The translations under genes were made by a program, and so were the position numbers. The notes under the pieces are model-generated. The model did not search any database and was not told the DNA's origin. It saw nothing but the letters and a program-made list of their open reading frames with translations. A stretch of 39,696 bases of DNA from Alphaproteobacteria bacterium. GTDB taxonomy: Bacteria; Pseudomonadota; Alphaproteobacteria; JAPULJ01. The stretch is taken from contig JAPULJ010000348.1 in assembly GCA_027295145.1 (NCBI GenBank), positions 1 to 39,696 of the forward strand. The letters run 5' to 3'. Below, piece by piece: positions 18,458 through 29,310 of the stretch. Within the stretch, counting starts at the first letter, position 1, and each line of letters starts with the position of its first letter.

Positions 18458-19537
18458 ATGCCCGATATCGACGCGATCCACGCCACGCTCACCCAACTCC
18501 CGGAATGCGGCAACGTGCGGCCTGACGATCTCGAGCCGCTGTCGGTGACCGGCATCGCCCACGACCATATCCGCGTGCGCGGGCTGATCCTCGCCGGCAA
18601 ACCGGCGCTGCTCCGTATTCCGCGCCTCAGCCAGTGGGGCCTCGAAGCCAAAGCCAACCTTGCCTACCAGCACGCCTGTTTCGAGCGGGCGACGCCAAGC
18701 GCCGTGACGCCCAAGTTGCTCGGCGTGCTGCCGGTCTCTGGCCACCTGCCGATGGGCGCATTGGTCGTCGAGGAGATTGCCGGTCGCAAACCGCGCCTGC
18801 CCGGCGACATGGGAGCGATCGCGCGTTGCCTGGCTTCCATCCACGCCCTGCCCGTGCCGGCCGTCCGCGCGCCTTTGCAGGTCCACGACGATCCCATCGC
18901 TGGGACCCTGGCGGTGATCGAGGCGCAGGCCGGTTTCCTCGACGAATGCAGCATCAACACCAAAGCGCGCGCGGCGATCGCTGAAGAGTTGGCCTGGGCT
19001 AGGGATTTTTCTGACCACATTCCACCCGGCGCGCAGCCCCAGTGCCTCGTGGCCACCGACGCCCATCCGGGAAACTTTCTGATGAGCACGCAAAGAGCCA
19101 TTCCATCGAGCAACAAAGCCGACCACGCCGTGCTCGTCGATCTCGAAAAGATGCTCTACGGCTCACCGGCGATCGATCTTGCCCATGCCAGCCTCGCCAC
19201 CTCGACGATGTGGGACCCGGATTGTGCCGACATTCTGAACGCTAGGGAAGTTGCTGGCTTCATCGACGATTATTTCGCTGCCGCCGGCAGCGGCCCGGCG
19301 TCAGCGCTGAAGCCCTGGATCCTGCCCATGCGCAGGCTCACCTGGCTGCGCACGATGACGTGGTGCGCTCGCTGGCTGGTGCTCTCGCGGACCAGCGAGG
19401 ACTGGTCCGCCGGTCGCCTCGACCCGGCCTTCGCTGACCACCTGAAACGAACCATTCCGGGTTATTTTACGTTTGAGCGGATCGCCGCGAGCCGGGCGGA
19501 ATGGCTCGATCCGCAGGGTTTGATGTCATTTCTCTGA
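18458..19537 (+). CDS. aminoglycoside phosphotransferase-like (APH family) protein
   Basis: CLVATDAHPGNFLMS catalytic-loop-like, VLVDLEKMLYGSPAIDLAHA metal-binding-like motif. Confidence 0.78.
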   Translation: MPDIDAIHATLTQLPECGNVRPDDLEPLSVTGIAHDHIRVRGLILAGKPALLRIPRLSQWGLEAKANLAYQHACFERATPSAVTPKLLGVLPVSGHLPMGALVVEEIAGRKPRLPGDMGAIARCLASIHALPVPAVRAPLQVHDDPIAGTLAVIEAQAGFLDECSINTKARAAIAEELAWARDFSDHIPPGAQPQCLVATDAHPGNFLMSTQRAIPSSNKADHAVLVDLEKMLYGSPAIDLAHASLATSTMWDPDCADILNAREVAGFIDDYFAAAGSGPASALKPWILPMRRLTWLRTMTWCARWLVLSRTSEDWSAGRLDPAFADHLKRTIPGYFTFERIAASRAEWLDPQGLMSFL

Positions 19538-19580
19538 TATTGTTCTTGCTATGTTCCATATTCATGATTAACTTCGCAAG

Positions 19581-20705
19581 ATGGAACAAAGCATGTACGA
19601 TCCGACTCGGGAAGCCGCACCCGACGCTCTCCCTCAGCGCATCCGCAAGGGCCGCGGCGCAATCGGCAATGCCAGCGGACGCTTCGAGCCGGTCACAAGG
19701 CACCCGATCGACGACGGCTGGGGCCACCCTTTTCGAACCCGCGAGATCGAACCGCCGATCAAGACGACAGTATCGATCGACCGCAGCCGAACCATCATCG
19801 CCCGCAACACCTCCCCCGACATCGGCTTCGAGCAGTCGATCAACCCCTATCGGGGCTGCGAGCATGGCTGCGTTTATTGTTTCGCGAGGCCGACCCATGC
19901 CTGGCTTGGTCTCTCGCCGGGGCTCGATTTCGAGAGCCGGCTGTTCGCCAAGCCCGATGCGCCAGCGCTGCTAAGGAAGGAACTCAGCGCCAAGTCCTAC
20001 CGCTGCAGCCCCATCGCCATGGGCACCAACACCGATCCCTACCAGCCGATCGAGCGCGACTACCGCATCACCCGGCGCATCCTCGCGGTGCTGAGCGATT
20101 GCGGCCACCCGGTCACCTTGGTCACAAAATCGGCGATGGTCTTACGCGATCTCGATATCTTGGCGCCGATGGCGAAACGCGGCCTGGTCAAGGTGTGCCT
20201 TTCGGTCACGACCCTCGACCGGGGCCTGGCGCGCCGCATGGAGCCCCGCGCCTCGACGCCGGTTCGCCGGCTTGAGGCGATCGCCGGCCTGAAGGCGGCC
20301 GGGGTGCCCGTCGGGGTGATGGCCGCGCCGATGATCCCGGCGCTCAACGATATGGAACTCGAAAGGATCCTCGAAGCCGCCTCGTCGGCGGGCGCAAGCG
20401 AGGCTGGCTACATCCTCCTGCGCCTGCCGCTCGAAATCAAAGCGCTGTTTGCCGACTGGCTGCAGAGCCATTTTCCGGACAAGGCCAAGCACGTTCTGAG
20501 CCTCGTGCGCGAAACCCGCGGCGGCAAGCTCTACCAGTCCGGGTTCGGCACACGCATGGTCGGCCAGGGACCTTACGCCGAACTCCTCAAGGCGCGCTTC
20601 GCCTCAGCCTGCCGGCGTTTCGGCCTCAACGAACGGCGCTTCGATCTCGATACCAGCCAGTTCGAGCCGCCGAGCCCGAATGCCGGGCAGTTAAAATTGC
20701 TCTGA
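19581..20705 (+). CDS. PA0069-like radical SAM protein
   Basis: NPYRGCEHGCVYCFARPTHAWLGLSPGLDFESRLFAKPDAPALLRKEL; CxxxCxxC motif. Confidence 0.92.
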   Translation: MEQSMYDPTREAAPDALPQRIRKGRGAIGNASGRFEPVTRHPIDDGWGHPFRTREIEPPIKTTVSIDRSRTIIARNTSPDIGFEQSINPYRGCEHGCVYCFARPTHAWLGLSPGLDFESRLFAKPDAPALLRKELSAKSYRCSPIAMGTNTDPYQPIERDYRITRRILAVLSDCGHPVTLVTKSAMVLRDLDILAPMAKRGLVKVCLSVTTLDRGLARRMEPRASTPVRRLEAIAGLKAAGVPVGVMAAPMIPALNDMELERILEAASSAGASEAGYILLRLPLEIKALFADWLQSHFPDKAKHVLSLVRETRGGKLYQSGFGTRMVGQGPYAELLKARFASACRRFGLNERRFDLDTSQFEPPSPNAGQLKLL

Positions 20706-20843
20706 TAGTAATTCGTCACGAGGGTGAGCGGTTGTCGTTCCCTGGAGATACCGGGCGCCGGCTTGTAGCTTGGCGGACCTTTCGCCGTGGACACCACATT
20801 GTTAACCATGTTGAAAAATCCGCTGTGTTAGGGTTAACCCATC

Positions 20844-22241
20844 ATGGGCGAGCAGTTCAATCTCACCGGTATGGCCGTCGTCGCGCTCGGCGCGCTGGTC
20901 TGTGGCATTGCGATGGCGCGGCTCAAGCAGCCGGCGATCGTCGGCTATATCCTCGCCGGGGTCATCCTCGGGCCCTCGGGGTTCGGGCTGGTCGAGAACC
21001 GCGAGGCGATTTCCGTCCTCGCCGAGCTCGGGGTAATCCTGCTGCTGTTCCTGGTCGCCATGGAGCTCAGCCTGCGCGGCTTCATGAAGGTCTGGCGCGT
21101 CGCCATCGCTGCCTCGCTTCTGCAGATATTGATCAGTGTCGGGGTCATGTTGGCGCTGTCGACCGCCTTCGGCTGGTCGCTCGAACTCGCTGTCCTGCTG
21201 GGTTTCGTCGTCGCCCTGTCGAGCACCGCGGTGGTCGTCAAGATGCTCGAACAGCTCAACATCCTGCGCACGCCGGCCGGCCAGCTCGTCATCGGCATCC
21301 TGATCGCTCAGGACCTCGCCGTGGTGCCGATGATCCTGACCTTGAAGGCCCTCTCCACACCCACTTTTGGCGCCCTCGATATCCTGAAGATCGTCGCCTC
21401 GATCACCCTGCTCGCCACGCTGACGGTCTATCTCAGCCGGCGTAAGCGCATCACCCTGCCCTTCGGGCGCATCGTCGCCGGCCAGGTCGATCTGCGCCCG
21501 CTGGCCGGCCTCACCGCCTGTTTCGCTGCCGCCGCCTTGAGTGGCTTCGCCGGCCTGTCGCCGGCCTACGGCGCCTTCCTTGCCGGTCTCATCATCGGCA
21601 ACTCGAACGCAAGGGCGATGATGATCCGCTCGACCCGGCCAGTGCAGAGCGTGCTGATCATGGTTTTTTTCCTCTCGATCGGACTGCTCATCGATCTCGC
21701 CTTTATTTGGCAGAATATCGGCACCGTTCTGTTCCTCCTGTTGCTCGTTACGGTGCTCAAGACGGCCCTTAATATCGGCCTCCTGCACCTCTTGCGCGAA
21801 CCCTGGCCGCATGCTTTCGTCGCCGGTGTCATGTTGGCGCAGGTCGGCGAGTTTTCCTTCGTTCTCGGCCAAACCGCCGCCGCTGGCGGGCTGATCGACC
21901 AGCCGGCGGTTCGGCTGATCGTCTCCATCACCGCCCTTTCATTGCTGGTCTCGCCGGTGTGGATGATCGCCGGGCGGCGGCTGATGCGGATCATCCTGCT
22001 CAGCGTCACCTCGTTCGACGAAACGGTCGAACTTTTGGCCGGATCCGACATTCGCCGCCTGCGCACTGCCAGCCGAGCGGCAGGCAGTATCTGGCGATCG
22101 ATATTCCGCATCCGCGGCCGCTCCAAGCTCCGCAATCCGGCCAACGACCCCGCGCCGGACCCGGAAGGCGAGCCCCCGGCGCGCGACGCCGGCAAGGTTG
22201 CCAAGGGCGCCCAGAAATCATCCCGGCGTAAGCGGGTCTGA
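20844..22241 (+). CDS. CPA2-type cation:proton antiporter, no C-terminal RCK domain seen
   Basis: multi-spanning; PAIVGYILAGVILGPSGFGLV, LGFVVALSSTAVVVKMLEQ, GQLVIGILIAQDLAVVPMILTL; ends soon after the last membrane segments. Confidence 0.92.
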   Translation: MGEQFNLTGMAVVALGALVCGIAMARLKQPAIVGYILAGVILGPSGFGLVENREAISVLAELGVILLLFLVAMELSLRGFMKVWRVAIAASLLQILISVGVMLALSTAFGWSLELAVLLGFVVALSSTAVVVKMLEQLNILRTPAGQLVIGILIAQDLAVVPMILTLKALSTPTFGALDILKIVASITLLATLTVYLSRRKRITLPFGRIVAGQVDLRPLAGLTACFAAAALSGFAGLSPAYGAFLAGLIIGNSNARAMMIRSTRPVQSVLIMVFFLSIGLLIDLAFIWQNIGTVLFLLLLVTVLKTALNIGLLHLLREPWPHAFVAGVMLAQVGEFSFVLGQTAAAGGLIDQPAVRLIVSITALSLLVSPVWMIAGRRLMRIILLSVTSFDETVELLAGSDIRRLRTASRAAGSIWRSIFRIRGRSKLRNPANDPAPDPEGEPPARDAGKVAKGAQKSSRRKRV

Positions 22242-22327
22242 CGGGGCCGCCGCAGCGGTTTGCCGCTGGCTCTATTCGTGCTCTGATCGCGGTTCTGCGT
22301 AGACCGCACGCGACAACGAGCTTTCGG

Positions 22328-22753
22328 ATGGAAAAAGTCTGCATCGCGGAAATTTACGGACTTCATGATTTTTTTGTCGATTGGCTAACCGGAGCGCTGC
22401 CCAAGACTGGCCAGGCATTTGCCCGCTGCGCCGGAGCTTTGGCCGAAGGGTTCGTCCTCATCGGACCGCAAGGGCTGGCAACGCCGCGAAAAAGGCTTCT
22501 CGATCAACTTGAAGGCGCGCATGGCGTCCATGCCGAAGCCGATCCACTCTTCACCATCCGCATCGAGAACCCTGAGCTCCTGCATCGGTGGGAGGATTAC
22601 GCGCTGTTCACTTACCAGGAATGGCAAGACGGCGGCGCAAGCGGGACGACCGGCCGGCTGAGCACCGTCCTCTTTGCCCGTGATAGCTCGGCCCCAGCCA
22701 GTGTCGCCTGGCTGCACTTGCACGAAACCTGGATCGACGGCCACGGCCCCTGA
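22328..22753 (+). CDS. small hypothetical protein, possibly SnoaL/DUF4440-like
   Basis: 141-aa ORF ending ARDSSAPASVAWLHLHETWIDG; assignment tentative. Confidence 0.55.
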   Translation: MEKVCIAEIYGLHDFFVDWLTGALPKTGQAFARCAGALAEGFVLIGPQGLATPRKRLLDQLEGAHGVHAEADPLFTIRIENPELLHRWEDYALFTYQEWQDGGASGTTGRLSTVLFARDSSAPASVAWLHLHETWIDGHGP

Positions 22754-22783
22754 GCGCCACGGTCCCTGACCAATGGAGACCCC

Positions 22784-23386
22784 TTGCCCGATCTAGCGCT
22801 GGAGATGGAAGCCGGCGGCCTCGTCGCCGGGATCGACGAGGCGGGGCGCGGGCCGCTGGCCGGTCCCGTCGTGGCGGCGGCGGCGATTCTCGATGCCTCT
22901 CTTCTGGCGCCGTCCCTGGCGGCGGCGATCGACGATTCCAAGCGCCTCAGCCCCCGGCGCCGGCGTGAGCTGTTTGCGGTATTGCCGACTTTCGCGCGGG
23001 TAGGTCTGGGCGCCGCCAGCGTCACCGAGATCGACCGCCTCAACATCCTCGCCGCAACGATGCTGGCGATGCGCCGGGCCATCCTTGCCCTGGGCGTTGT
23101 CCCCGATTTGGCCTTGATCGACGGCAACCGCGCGCCCGATCTGCCCTGTCCGGCGCGCACATTGGTCGGCGGCGACGGGATTTGCCTGTCGATCGCCGCC
23201 GCCTCGATCGCCGCCAAGGTGGTGCGCGACCGCATCATGACCGCCCTGGCCCAACGCCATCCCGGCTTCGGCTGGGAGCGCAACGCCGGCTATCCGACCC
23301 TCGAGCACCGGGCGGCGCTGGTCCGCCTCGGCGCCACGCCACACCACCGCCGTAGCTTCGCCCCAGTTGCGCGGGTCCTGCAATAA
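22784..23386 (+). CDS. rnhB: ribonuclease HII
   Basis: [61 protein letters not shown] start. Confidence 0.95.
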   Translation: MPDLALEMEAGGLVAGIDEAGRGPLAGPVVAAAAILDASLLAPSLAAAIDDSKRLSPRRRRELFAVLPTFARVGLGAASVTEIDRLNILAATMLAMRRAILALGVVPDLALIDGNRAPDLPCPARTLVGGDGICLSIAAASIAAKVVRDRIMTALAQRHPGFGWERNAGYPTLEHRAALVRLGATPHHRRSFAPVARVLQ

Positions 23387-23412
23387 GTTCCTACAATAAC
23401 TTTCCGCAATAA
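23381..23412. repeat. three CAATAA motifs at exact 13-bp spacing
   Basis: CAATAA at 23381, 23394 and 23407; partial similarity in flanks (CAATAAgTTCC, CAATAAcTTTCC). Confidence 0.6.
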
Positions 23413-23418
23413 CGCGTT

Positions 23419-24557
<1,139 letters not shown>

Positions 24558-24565
24558 AGAACGCG

Positions 24566-24799
24566 CTACTTCCCGGCGCTGCGCTTATTCGCACCGAATA
24601 TCGAATCCCAGTTGCTGCGATAGGCTTTGGTCACCGGCTTTTGGTTCTCGCCGCGGCTATAGTTCTTGGACGCGCTGCCGGCACTGTCATCGCTTTTGGA
24701 ACTGGTATCAGCCGATTTGTCCGATTTGTCCGATTTAGTATCGGATTTGGTATCGGATTTGGTATCGGATTTCGTTTCAGTCTTTTTCTTGTCGGCCAT
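24566..24799 (-). CDS. small Lys/Ser/Asp-rich protein with tandem-repeat N-terminus
   Basis: MADKKKTETKSDTKSDTKSDTKSDKSDKSAD... then ENQKPVTKAYRSNWDSIFGANK; downstream end abuts ccrM. Confidence 0.7.
   Translation of the reverse strand: MADKKKTETKSDTKSDTKSDTKSDKSDKSADTSSKSDDSAGSASKNYSRGENQKPVTKAYRSNWDSIFGANKRSAGK
24712..24780. repeat. intragenic short tandem repeats (9-bp and 12-bp units)
   Basis: repeated tccgatttg followed by three gtatcggattt(g/c) units; unit lengths are multiples of three. Confidence 0.85.
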
Positions 24800-24863
24800 G
24801 ACAACGCCCCGTTGGTCTGTCTTGGCGGCTATATGGGGGTGCGTCGGCCGGCGTCAATTCCCC

Positions 24864-26213
24864 TTACCCCGCCGCCGGCAGTCTTAGGACGGCGGCAAGG
24901 CCGCCAAGCTTAGCGCTTTCGAGCGTCAGCGCGCCGCCGTAGCTGTCGGCCAGGTCGCGCACGATCGACAGGCCGAGACCGCTGCCGGGAACCTCCTCGT
25001 CGAGCCGCTGCCCGCGTTTGAGCGCCGGCTTGCGCTTGGCCGGCTTCAAGCCTGGCCCATCATCTTCTATGCGGATAGTGAGATGGCGCTTGACCTGCTC
25101 GACACTCACCACCACACGCGCTTTTGCCCACTTGCAGGCGTTGTCCATCAAATTGCCAAGCATCTCCTCGACATCGTGGCGCTCGCCGGCAACAGCAGCC
25201 TCGTTCGGCGCCGCAACCTCGATGGTCAAATCGCGATCGCGGTGGATAGCCAAAAGAGTGCGCTTGATCGCCTCGAGCACCGGAGCGACCTCGGCGCGGG
25301 CGCCAATTGCACTTGCGCCGGCCGCCGCCCGCGCCCGCGTCAAATGGTGCTCGACCTGGCGCTGCATGATTTTCGATTGCTCGATCACCGCCCGGGCCAG
25401 CGGGCCCTTTTTGTTGTCGCTCTCGTTGGCCAGCACTGCCAGCGGGGTTTTCAGTGCGTGGGCGAGGTTGCCGACATGGGTGCGCGCGCGCTCGACGATC
25501 TCGCGGTTGTGTTCGATCAGCTTATTGAGCTCTTCGGCCAGGGGTTCGACCTCGGAGGAGAACTGCCCGGAGAGGCGTTCGGACTGGCCCGAGCGGATAG
25601 CGGCCAGGGCCGAGGGGATGCGCCTCAGCGGCCGCAACCCAAAGCGCACTTGGATGAAAACCGCGAGGATCAACAGAAGCCCAAGTCCGCCCAGGGACCA
25701 GCCGAGATAGCGGTTGAACAGCGCGACTTCAGCTTCAAGCTCGTCGCGGTTTCCGGCAACGGCCAGAGTGTACGGCGCGCTGCGGCGACCACGCTCGTCG
25801 GCCACCAAAACGGTCTGCACGAGGACCCGCAAATGCTGATCCTCGGGCCCTCCGATAAAGAGGAAGGTCGGCTTGTTCTTGACCATTTTATGGACCAGCT
25901 GACGGTCCCACAGGGAGCGCGAGCGGCCGGCCACCGTTTTGCCCTTCGAGATCTGCCAGTACCAGCCGGAGAATATTTGATCGAAGGCCGGCTCGCCCGG
26001 CTCGCCCAGCATTCGCAGCTTACCCGCGCGGTCGACCCGGCTGACGGTATAGAGGCTGTCCCACAGCACCGCCAAGCGGGCATCGAAACCGCGCTCGACA
26101 TAATCGCGGAACAGCGCCGACAGCAGAAAGGCGCCGCCGAGAAGCCCCGCTGCTACCCAGAAAGCGGCGCCGGCGACCAGGCGGACGGCGAGTGATTTGG
26201 TTCCGATTGCCAC
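24864..26213 (-). CDS. sensor histidine kinase (PhoQ/FeuQ-like)
   Basis: NLAHALKTPLAVLANE (H box), MLGNLMDNACKWA (N box), IEDDGPGL, GSGLGLSIVRDLADSYGG; GTG start at 26213 preferred. Confidence 0.92.
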   Translation of the reverse strand: MAIGTKSLAVRLVAGAAFWVAAGLLGGAFLLSALFRDYVERGFDARLAVLWDSLYTVSRVDRAGKLRMLGEPGEPAFDQIFSGWYWQISKGKTVAGRSRSLWDRQLVHKMVKNKPTFLFIGGPEDQHLRVLVQTVLVADERGRRSAPYTLAVAGNRDELEAEVALFNRYLGWSLGGLGLLLILAVFIQVRFGLRPLRRIPSALAAIRSGQSERLSGQFSSEVEPLAEELNKLIEHNREIVERARTHVGNLAHALKTPLAVLANESDNKKGPLARAVIEQSKIMQRQVEHHLTRARAAAGASAIGARAEVAPVLEAIKRTLLAIHRDRDLTIEVAAPNEAAVAGERHDVEEMLGNLMDNACKWAKARVVVSVEQVKRHLTIRIEDDGPGLKPAKRKPALKRGQRLDEEVPGSGLGLSIVRDLADSYGGALTLESAKLGGLAAVLRLPAAG

Positions 26214-26229
26214 ATTCCGGCCCTGGCGG

Positions 26230-26898
26230 TCAGCTCTCGGCGGGCGGCTCGAGCCGGTAGCCGAGCCCACGGACCGTCTGGATCAGATCGACTTCCAGCT
26301 TCTTGCGCAGGCGCCCGACGAAGACTTCGATGGTGTTCGAATCGCGATCGAAATCCTGATCGTAGATATGCTCGGTCAACTCGGTACGCGAGATCACTTT
26401 GCCCTGATGGTGCATCAGGTAGGCCAGCACCTTAAACTCGTTGGCGGTGAGCTTTACCGGGTTGCCATCGACCGAAGCTCGGCCCGAACGTGTATCGACC
26501 CGCAACGGCCCGCAGATCAGCTCCGGCGAGGCCAGTCCGGCGGCGCGGCGGATTAACGCCCGCAAGCGCGCGATAACTTCTTCCATATGGAACGGCTTGG
26601 TAACGTAGTCATCGGCCCCAGCATCGAAGCCGGCGACCTTTTCGTTCCACTGGTCGCGGGCGGTGAGAATGAGAACCGGCGTATCGCGCCCATCTTCGCG
26701 CCAGCGGCGCAACACGGTGACACCGTCGATCTTAGGCAGGCCGAGATCGAGGACGATGGCATCGTAAGGCTCGGTGTCACCGAGATGGTGCGCTTCCTCG
26801 CCGTCGCTGGCATGATCGATCGTATAGCCGGCATCCGCTAACGCTTTTGTCAGCTGCCTTGCCAGATCGGGATCGTCCTCGGCAATCAGTAGTCTCAT
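26230..26898 (-). CDS. OmpR-family response regulator (PhoP/FeuP-like)
   Basis: MRLLIAEDDPDLARQL...AIVLDLGLPKIDGVTVLRRWR...LTAR...GADDYVTKPFHMEEV; winged-helix C-terminus. Confidence 0.95.
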   Translation of the reverse strand: MRLLIAEDDPDLARQLTKALADAGYTIDHASDGEEAHHLGDTEPYDAIVLDLGLPKIDGVTVLRRWREDGRDTPVLILTARDQWNEKVAGFDAGADDYVTKPFHMEEVIARLRALIRRAAGLASPELICGPLRVDTRSGRASVDGNPVKLTANEFKVLAYLMHHQGKVISRTELTEHIYDQDFDRDSNTIEVFVGRLRKKLEVDLIQTVRGLGYRLEPPAES

Positions 26899-27302
26899 CT
26901 ACGCCGCCTGCGGTACCAGGGCTTGACATTACGATATTGTTGCGAGCCCCGATACTGGGGCCGCCTATTATATATCCGCCCGGCGCCGCGAACGCCAAGT
27001 ATCTGGCCGGTGCGCGCATTGGCTTTTATCACGGCGACACGGCCCTGATCAGTGAGCATCCTGATCTGATAGATCCACGGCCCTCCGCGGCAACCGCGGA
27101 GCGTGACCCCGACTAGGCGGCCGCGAACCCGCCGGCGCACACGCGCCAGGATCGTGCCGAGGGGCAGGATCAAACCTGACCGCACGGCCTGGCGGGCGCA
27201 TTCGTGGTTGGTCTGTGCCTGGACTGGCTCGGCGGCTCCTGAGAGCAACCCAAGCCCGAGCAACAAAGCCGCCCCGAACCGTATGAGAATAAGGCGTGTC
27301 AT
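26895..27302 (-). CDS. PepSY-like domain secreted protein
   Basis: signal-like N-terminus; PWIYQIRMLTDQGRVAVIKANARTGQILGVRG; ATG/TGA overlap with response regulator. Confidence 0.78.
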   Translation of the reverse strand: MTRLILIRFGAALLLGLGLLSGAAEPVQAQTNHECARQAVRSGLILPLGTILARVRRRVRGRLVGVTLRGCRGGPWIYQIRMLTDQGRVAVIKANARTGQILGVRGAGRIYNRRPQYRGSQQYRNVKPWYRRRRR

Positions 27303-27473
27303 GGAGCAGGTTATAGTAATTACCCGATGAACCGCGGATGAACGGTTCGGTTGGACGCGGTTCAGGTGTGCCGGGCGGCGTTTTCTGACAGATGGTGCGG
27401 CCGTGACTTGGTTCATGTTCTCACAGACGCCGGGCCTCGGCTTCTGGATTGGTGCATGACCACTCCGGAGCGA

Positions 27474-28589
27474 TCATCCTGCGGAGCAGGCGGAGCCCGT
27501 ATCTTGAAGGATGCGCGCATGGCGCAGGACCTTCTTCATCAGCGACGGCAACGCGTACTCTGAAAGTCGGTCCGGCGGGCACCATAGGCCTTCGCAAGGA
27601 ACGCTCCTCGCAGCGCCTGCATCCCATGCAAGAACCGAAAGTTCTAGATGGAAATGGGTGAAGGTGTGGCGAACACCGCCAGGCAGTTCCCGCCATGCAG
27701 CCTCCACCGGCGCGAAGCGGACCGCCTCGCCGATCGGCCAGGGCTCGGCCCGCCATTCGGTTGAAGGAAGCTCCATCATGCCACCAAGAAGCCCGCGCTC
27801 GGCCCGCCGGCGCAGCAGCACCGCGCCTTTCGCATCGGTGGCCAGGAACACCACGCCGCGCCGTATCGGCCGCGCGGCTTTCGGCGTTCGCCGGGGCAGC
27901 TCAGCTTCGATCCCGCGCGCCCGCGCAAGGCATCCAGCGGACCACGGGCAGACCTCGCAGCTTGGCCGTCGGGGCGTGCAGACCGTAGCTCCAAGATCCA
28001 TCACCGCCTGGGCGTAGTCCCCTGGCCGCGCTGCTGGGGTCAGGCGGTCAGCGTATTTCCGCAAACTCGGCTTGGCCCCGGGCAGCGGCTCCTCGATGGC
28101 ATTGAGGCGGGCCATTACCCGCTCGACATTGCCGTCGACCACCACCGCTCGACGACCAAAAGCGATTGCCGAAATCGCCGCAGAAGTGTAGGCGCCGATC
28201 CCGGGCAAGGCCCGCAACTCTGCCTCGTCGGCGGGAAAGACGCCGGCATATTTGTCCGTCACCAACCGCGCACAACGGTGCAGGTTGCGGGCGCGGGCGT
28301 AGTAGCCGAGCCCTTGCCAGGCGTGCAGCACATCGTCGAGGGGCGCGGCGGCGAGCGATCCGACATCCGGCCAGCGCGCGACAAACGCCTCGAAGTAGGG
28401 CGTCACAGCGGCAACGCTCGTCTGCTGCAGCATGATCTCGCTGAGCCACACAATGTAGGGGTTGGGGATCCGCCCAGGTGCGGCCCGCCACGCAAGCACC
28501 CTGCGGTGCCGGTCGTACCATGCGAGCAGGGCCCGCGGTGCGTCGTCGAATTTATCAGGAATTGTTCTTTGTGGCGCTGGCGGCATCAC
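27474..28589 (-). CDS. mutY: A/G-specific adenine glycosylase
   Basis: VWLSEIMLQQTSVAAVTPYF, LPGIGAYTSAAI, VVVDGNVERVMARL, Fe-S ligands CTPRRPSCEVCPWSAGC; NUDIX-like C-terminus. Confidence 0.95.
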   Translation of the reverse strand: MMPPAPQRTIPDKFDDAPRALLAWYDRHRRVLAWRAAPGRIPNPYIVWLSEIMLQQTSVAAVTPYFEAFVARWPDVGSLAAAPLDDVLHAWQGLGYYARARNLHRCARLVTDKYAGVFPADEAELRALPGIGAYTSAAISAIAFGRRAVVVDGNVERVMARLNAIEEPLPGAKPSLRKYADRLTPAARPGDYAQAVMDLGATVCTPRRPSCEVCPWSAGCLARARGIEAELPRRTPKAARPIRRGVVFLATDAKGAVLLRRRAERGLLGGMMELPSTEWRAEPWPIGEAVRFAPVEAAWRELPGGVRHTFTHFHLELSVLAWDAGAARSVPCEGLWCPPDRLSEYALPSLMKKVLRHARILQDTGSACSAG

Positions 28590-28683
28590 ACTTTGGCCAT
28601 TATGCTTGGTCGGAATACCGAGCGGATGATTCTAGCGCTAAGACGCCCGCTTTCGCCACCTCGAAGGGTCAAATAATACCATC

Positions 28684-29208
28684 ATGACCGCTCGCTCCAA
28701 ACCCGCCTCCAAGGAAGCCCAGTCCAAGCGATCGGCGCCGGGTCTGCGCTCGATCGCCGCGCCGGTATCGAAGGTGGCGCGCCCCATGCTCAAGCGCCGC
28801 GGCTTGGCGGGTGGGCGCATCGTCGCCGAATGGCCGCAAATCGTCGGCGTTGCGCTTGCCAAATGCAGCTGCCCCGAGAAGCTGAGCCCGGCCAGGGGCG
28901 AGAATGACGGAGTCTTGAGAATCCGCGTCGACGGGCCGCTGGCCATCGAGCTGCAGCACCTCGAACCGCAAATCATCGAGCGGATCAACGGTTATTTCGG
29001 CTACCGGGCGGTCGGTCGGCTGGCGATGGTGCGCGGGCCGCTCCCCAAACCGCCCCCACCCAGACCGCGTCGAAAACGCGCGCCCAACCCCGCGGCGGCG
29101 CGGGAAGCCGCCCAGCATTTTGACCAAATCGGCGACGATGAGCTCAAAGCAGCCCTCGAATCCCTTGGCCGGGCGGTGCTCGGAGAAGCCGGAGCCGAAG
29201 GCGGTTGA
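28684..29208 (+). CDS. DUF721 (DciA-like) protein
   Basis: IVAEWPQIVGVALAKCSCPEKLSP, LAIELQHLEPQIIERINGYFGYRAV; located between mutY and dsbA-like/smc. Confidence 0.85.
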   Translation: MTARSKPASKEAQSKRSAPGLRSIAAPVSKVARPMLKRRGLAGGRIVAEWPQIVGVALAKCSCPEKLSPARGENDGVLRIRVDGPLAIELQHLEPQIIERINGYFGYRAVGRLAMVRGPLPKPPPPRPRRKRAPNPAAAREAAQHFDQIGDDELKAALESLGRAVLGEAGAEGG

Positions 29209-29310
29209 ACGGCGCAAGAAAACCTCCCAAGTGACCGGAAAGAGGCCTTTCCCCAGCTTGTGGAGTTCGAACCCAACCCCTATACTGACCCTACATCTTG
29301 TGGCAAGGAG

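Noticed and set aside
20802-21872. 356-aa ORF on - strand opposite the antiporter
   Set aside because: Low-complexity D/E/Q/G/R-rich antisense reading of a transmembrane gene
25083-26195. 370-aa ORF on + strand opposite the histidine kinase
   Set aside because: Antisense reading of a clear kinase with no recognisable domain
27083-27101. Perfect hairpin CTCCGCGG-caa-CCGCGGAG
   Set aside because: Lies within PepSY-like coding sequence; probably GC-rich codon usage
27480-27492. CCTGC-GGA-GCAGG hairpin at the mutY 3' end
   Set aside because: Short and within coding sequence, no U-tract; weak terminator evidence
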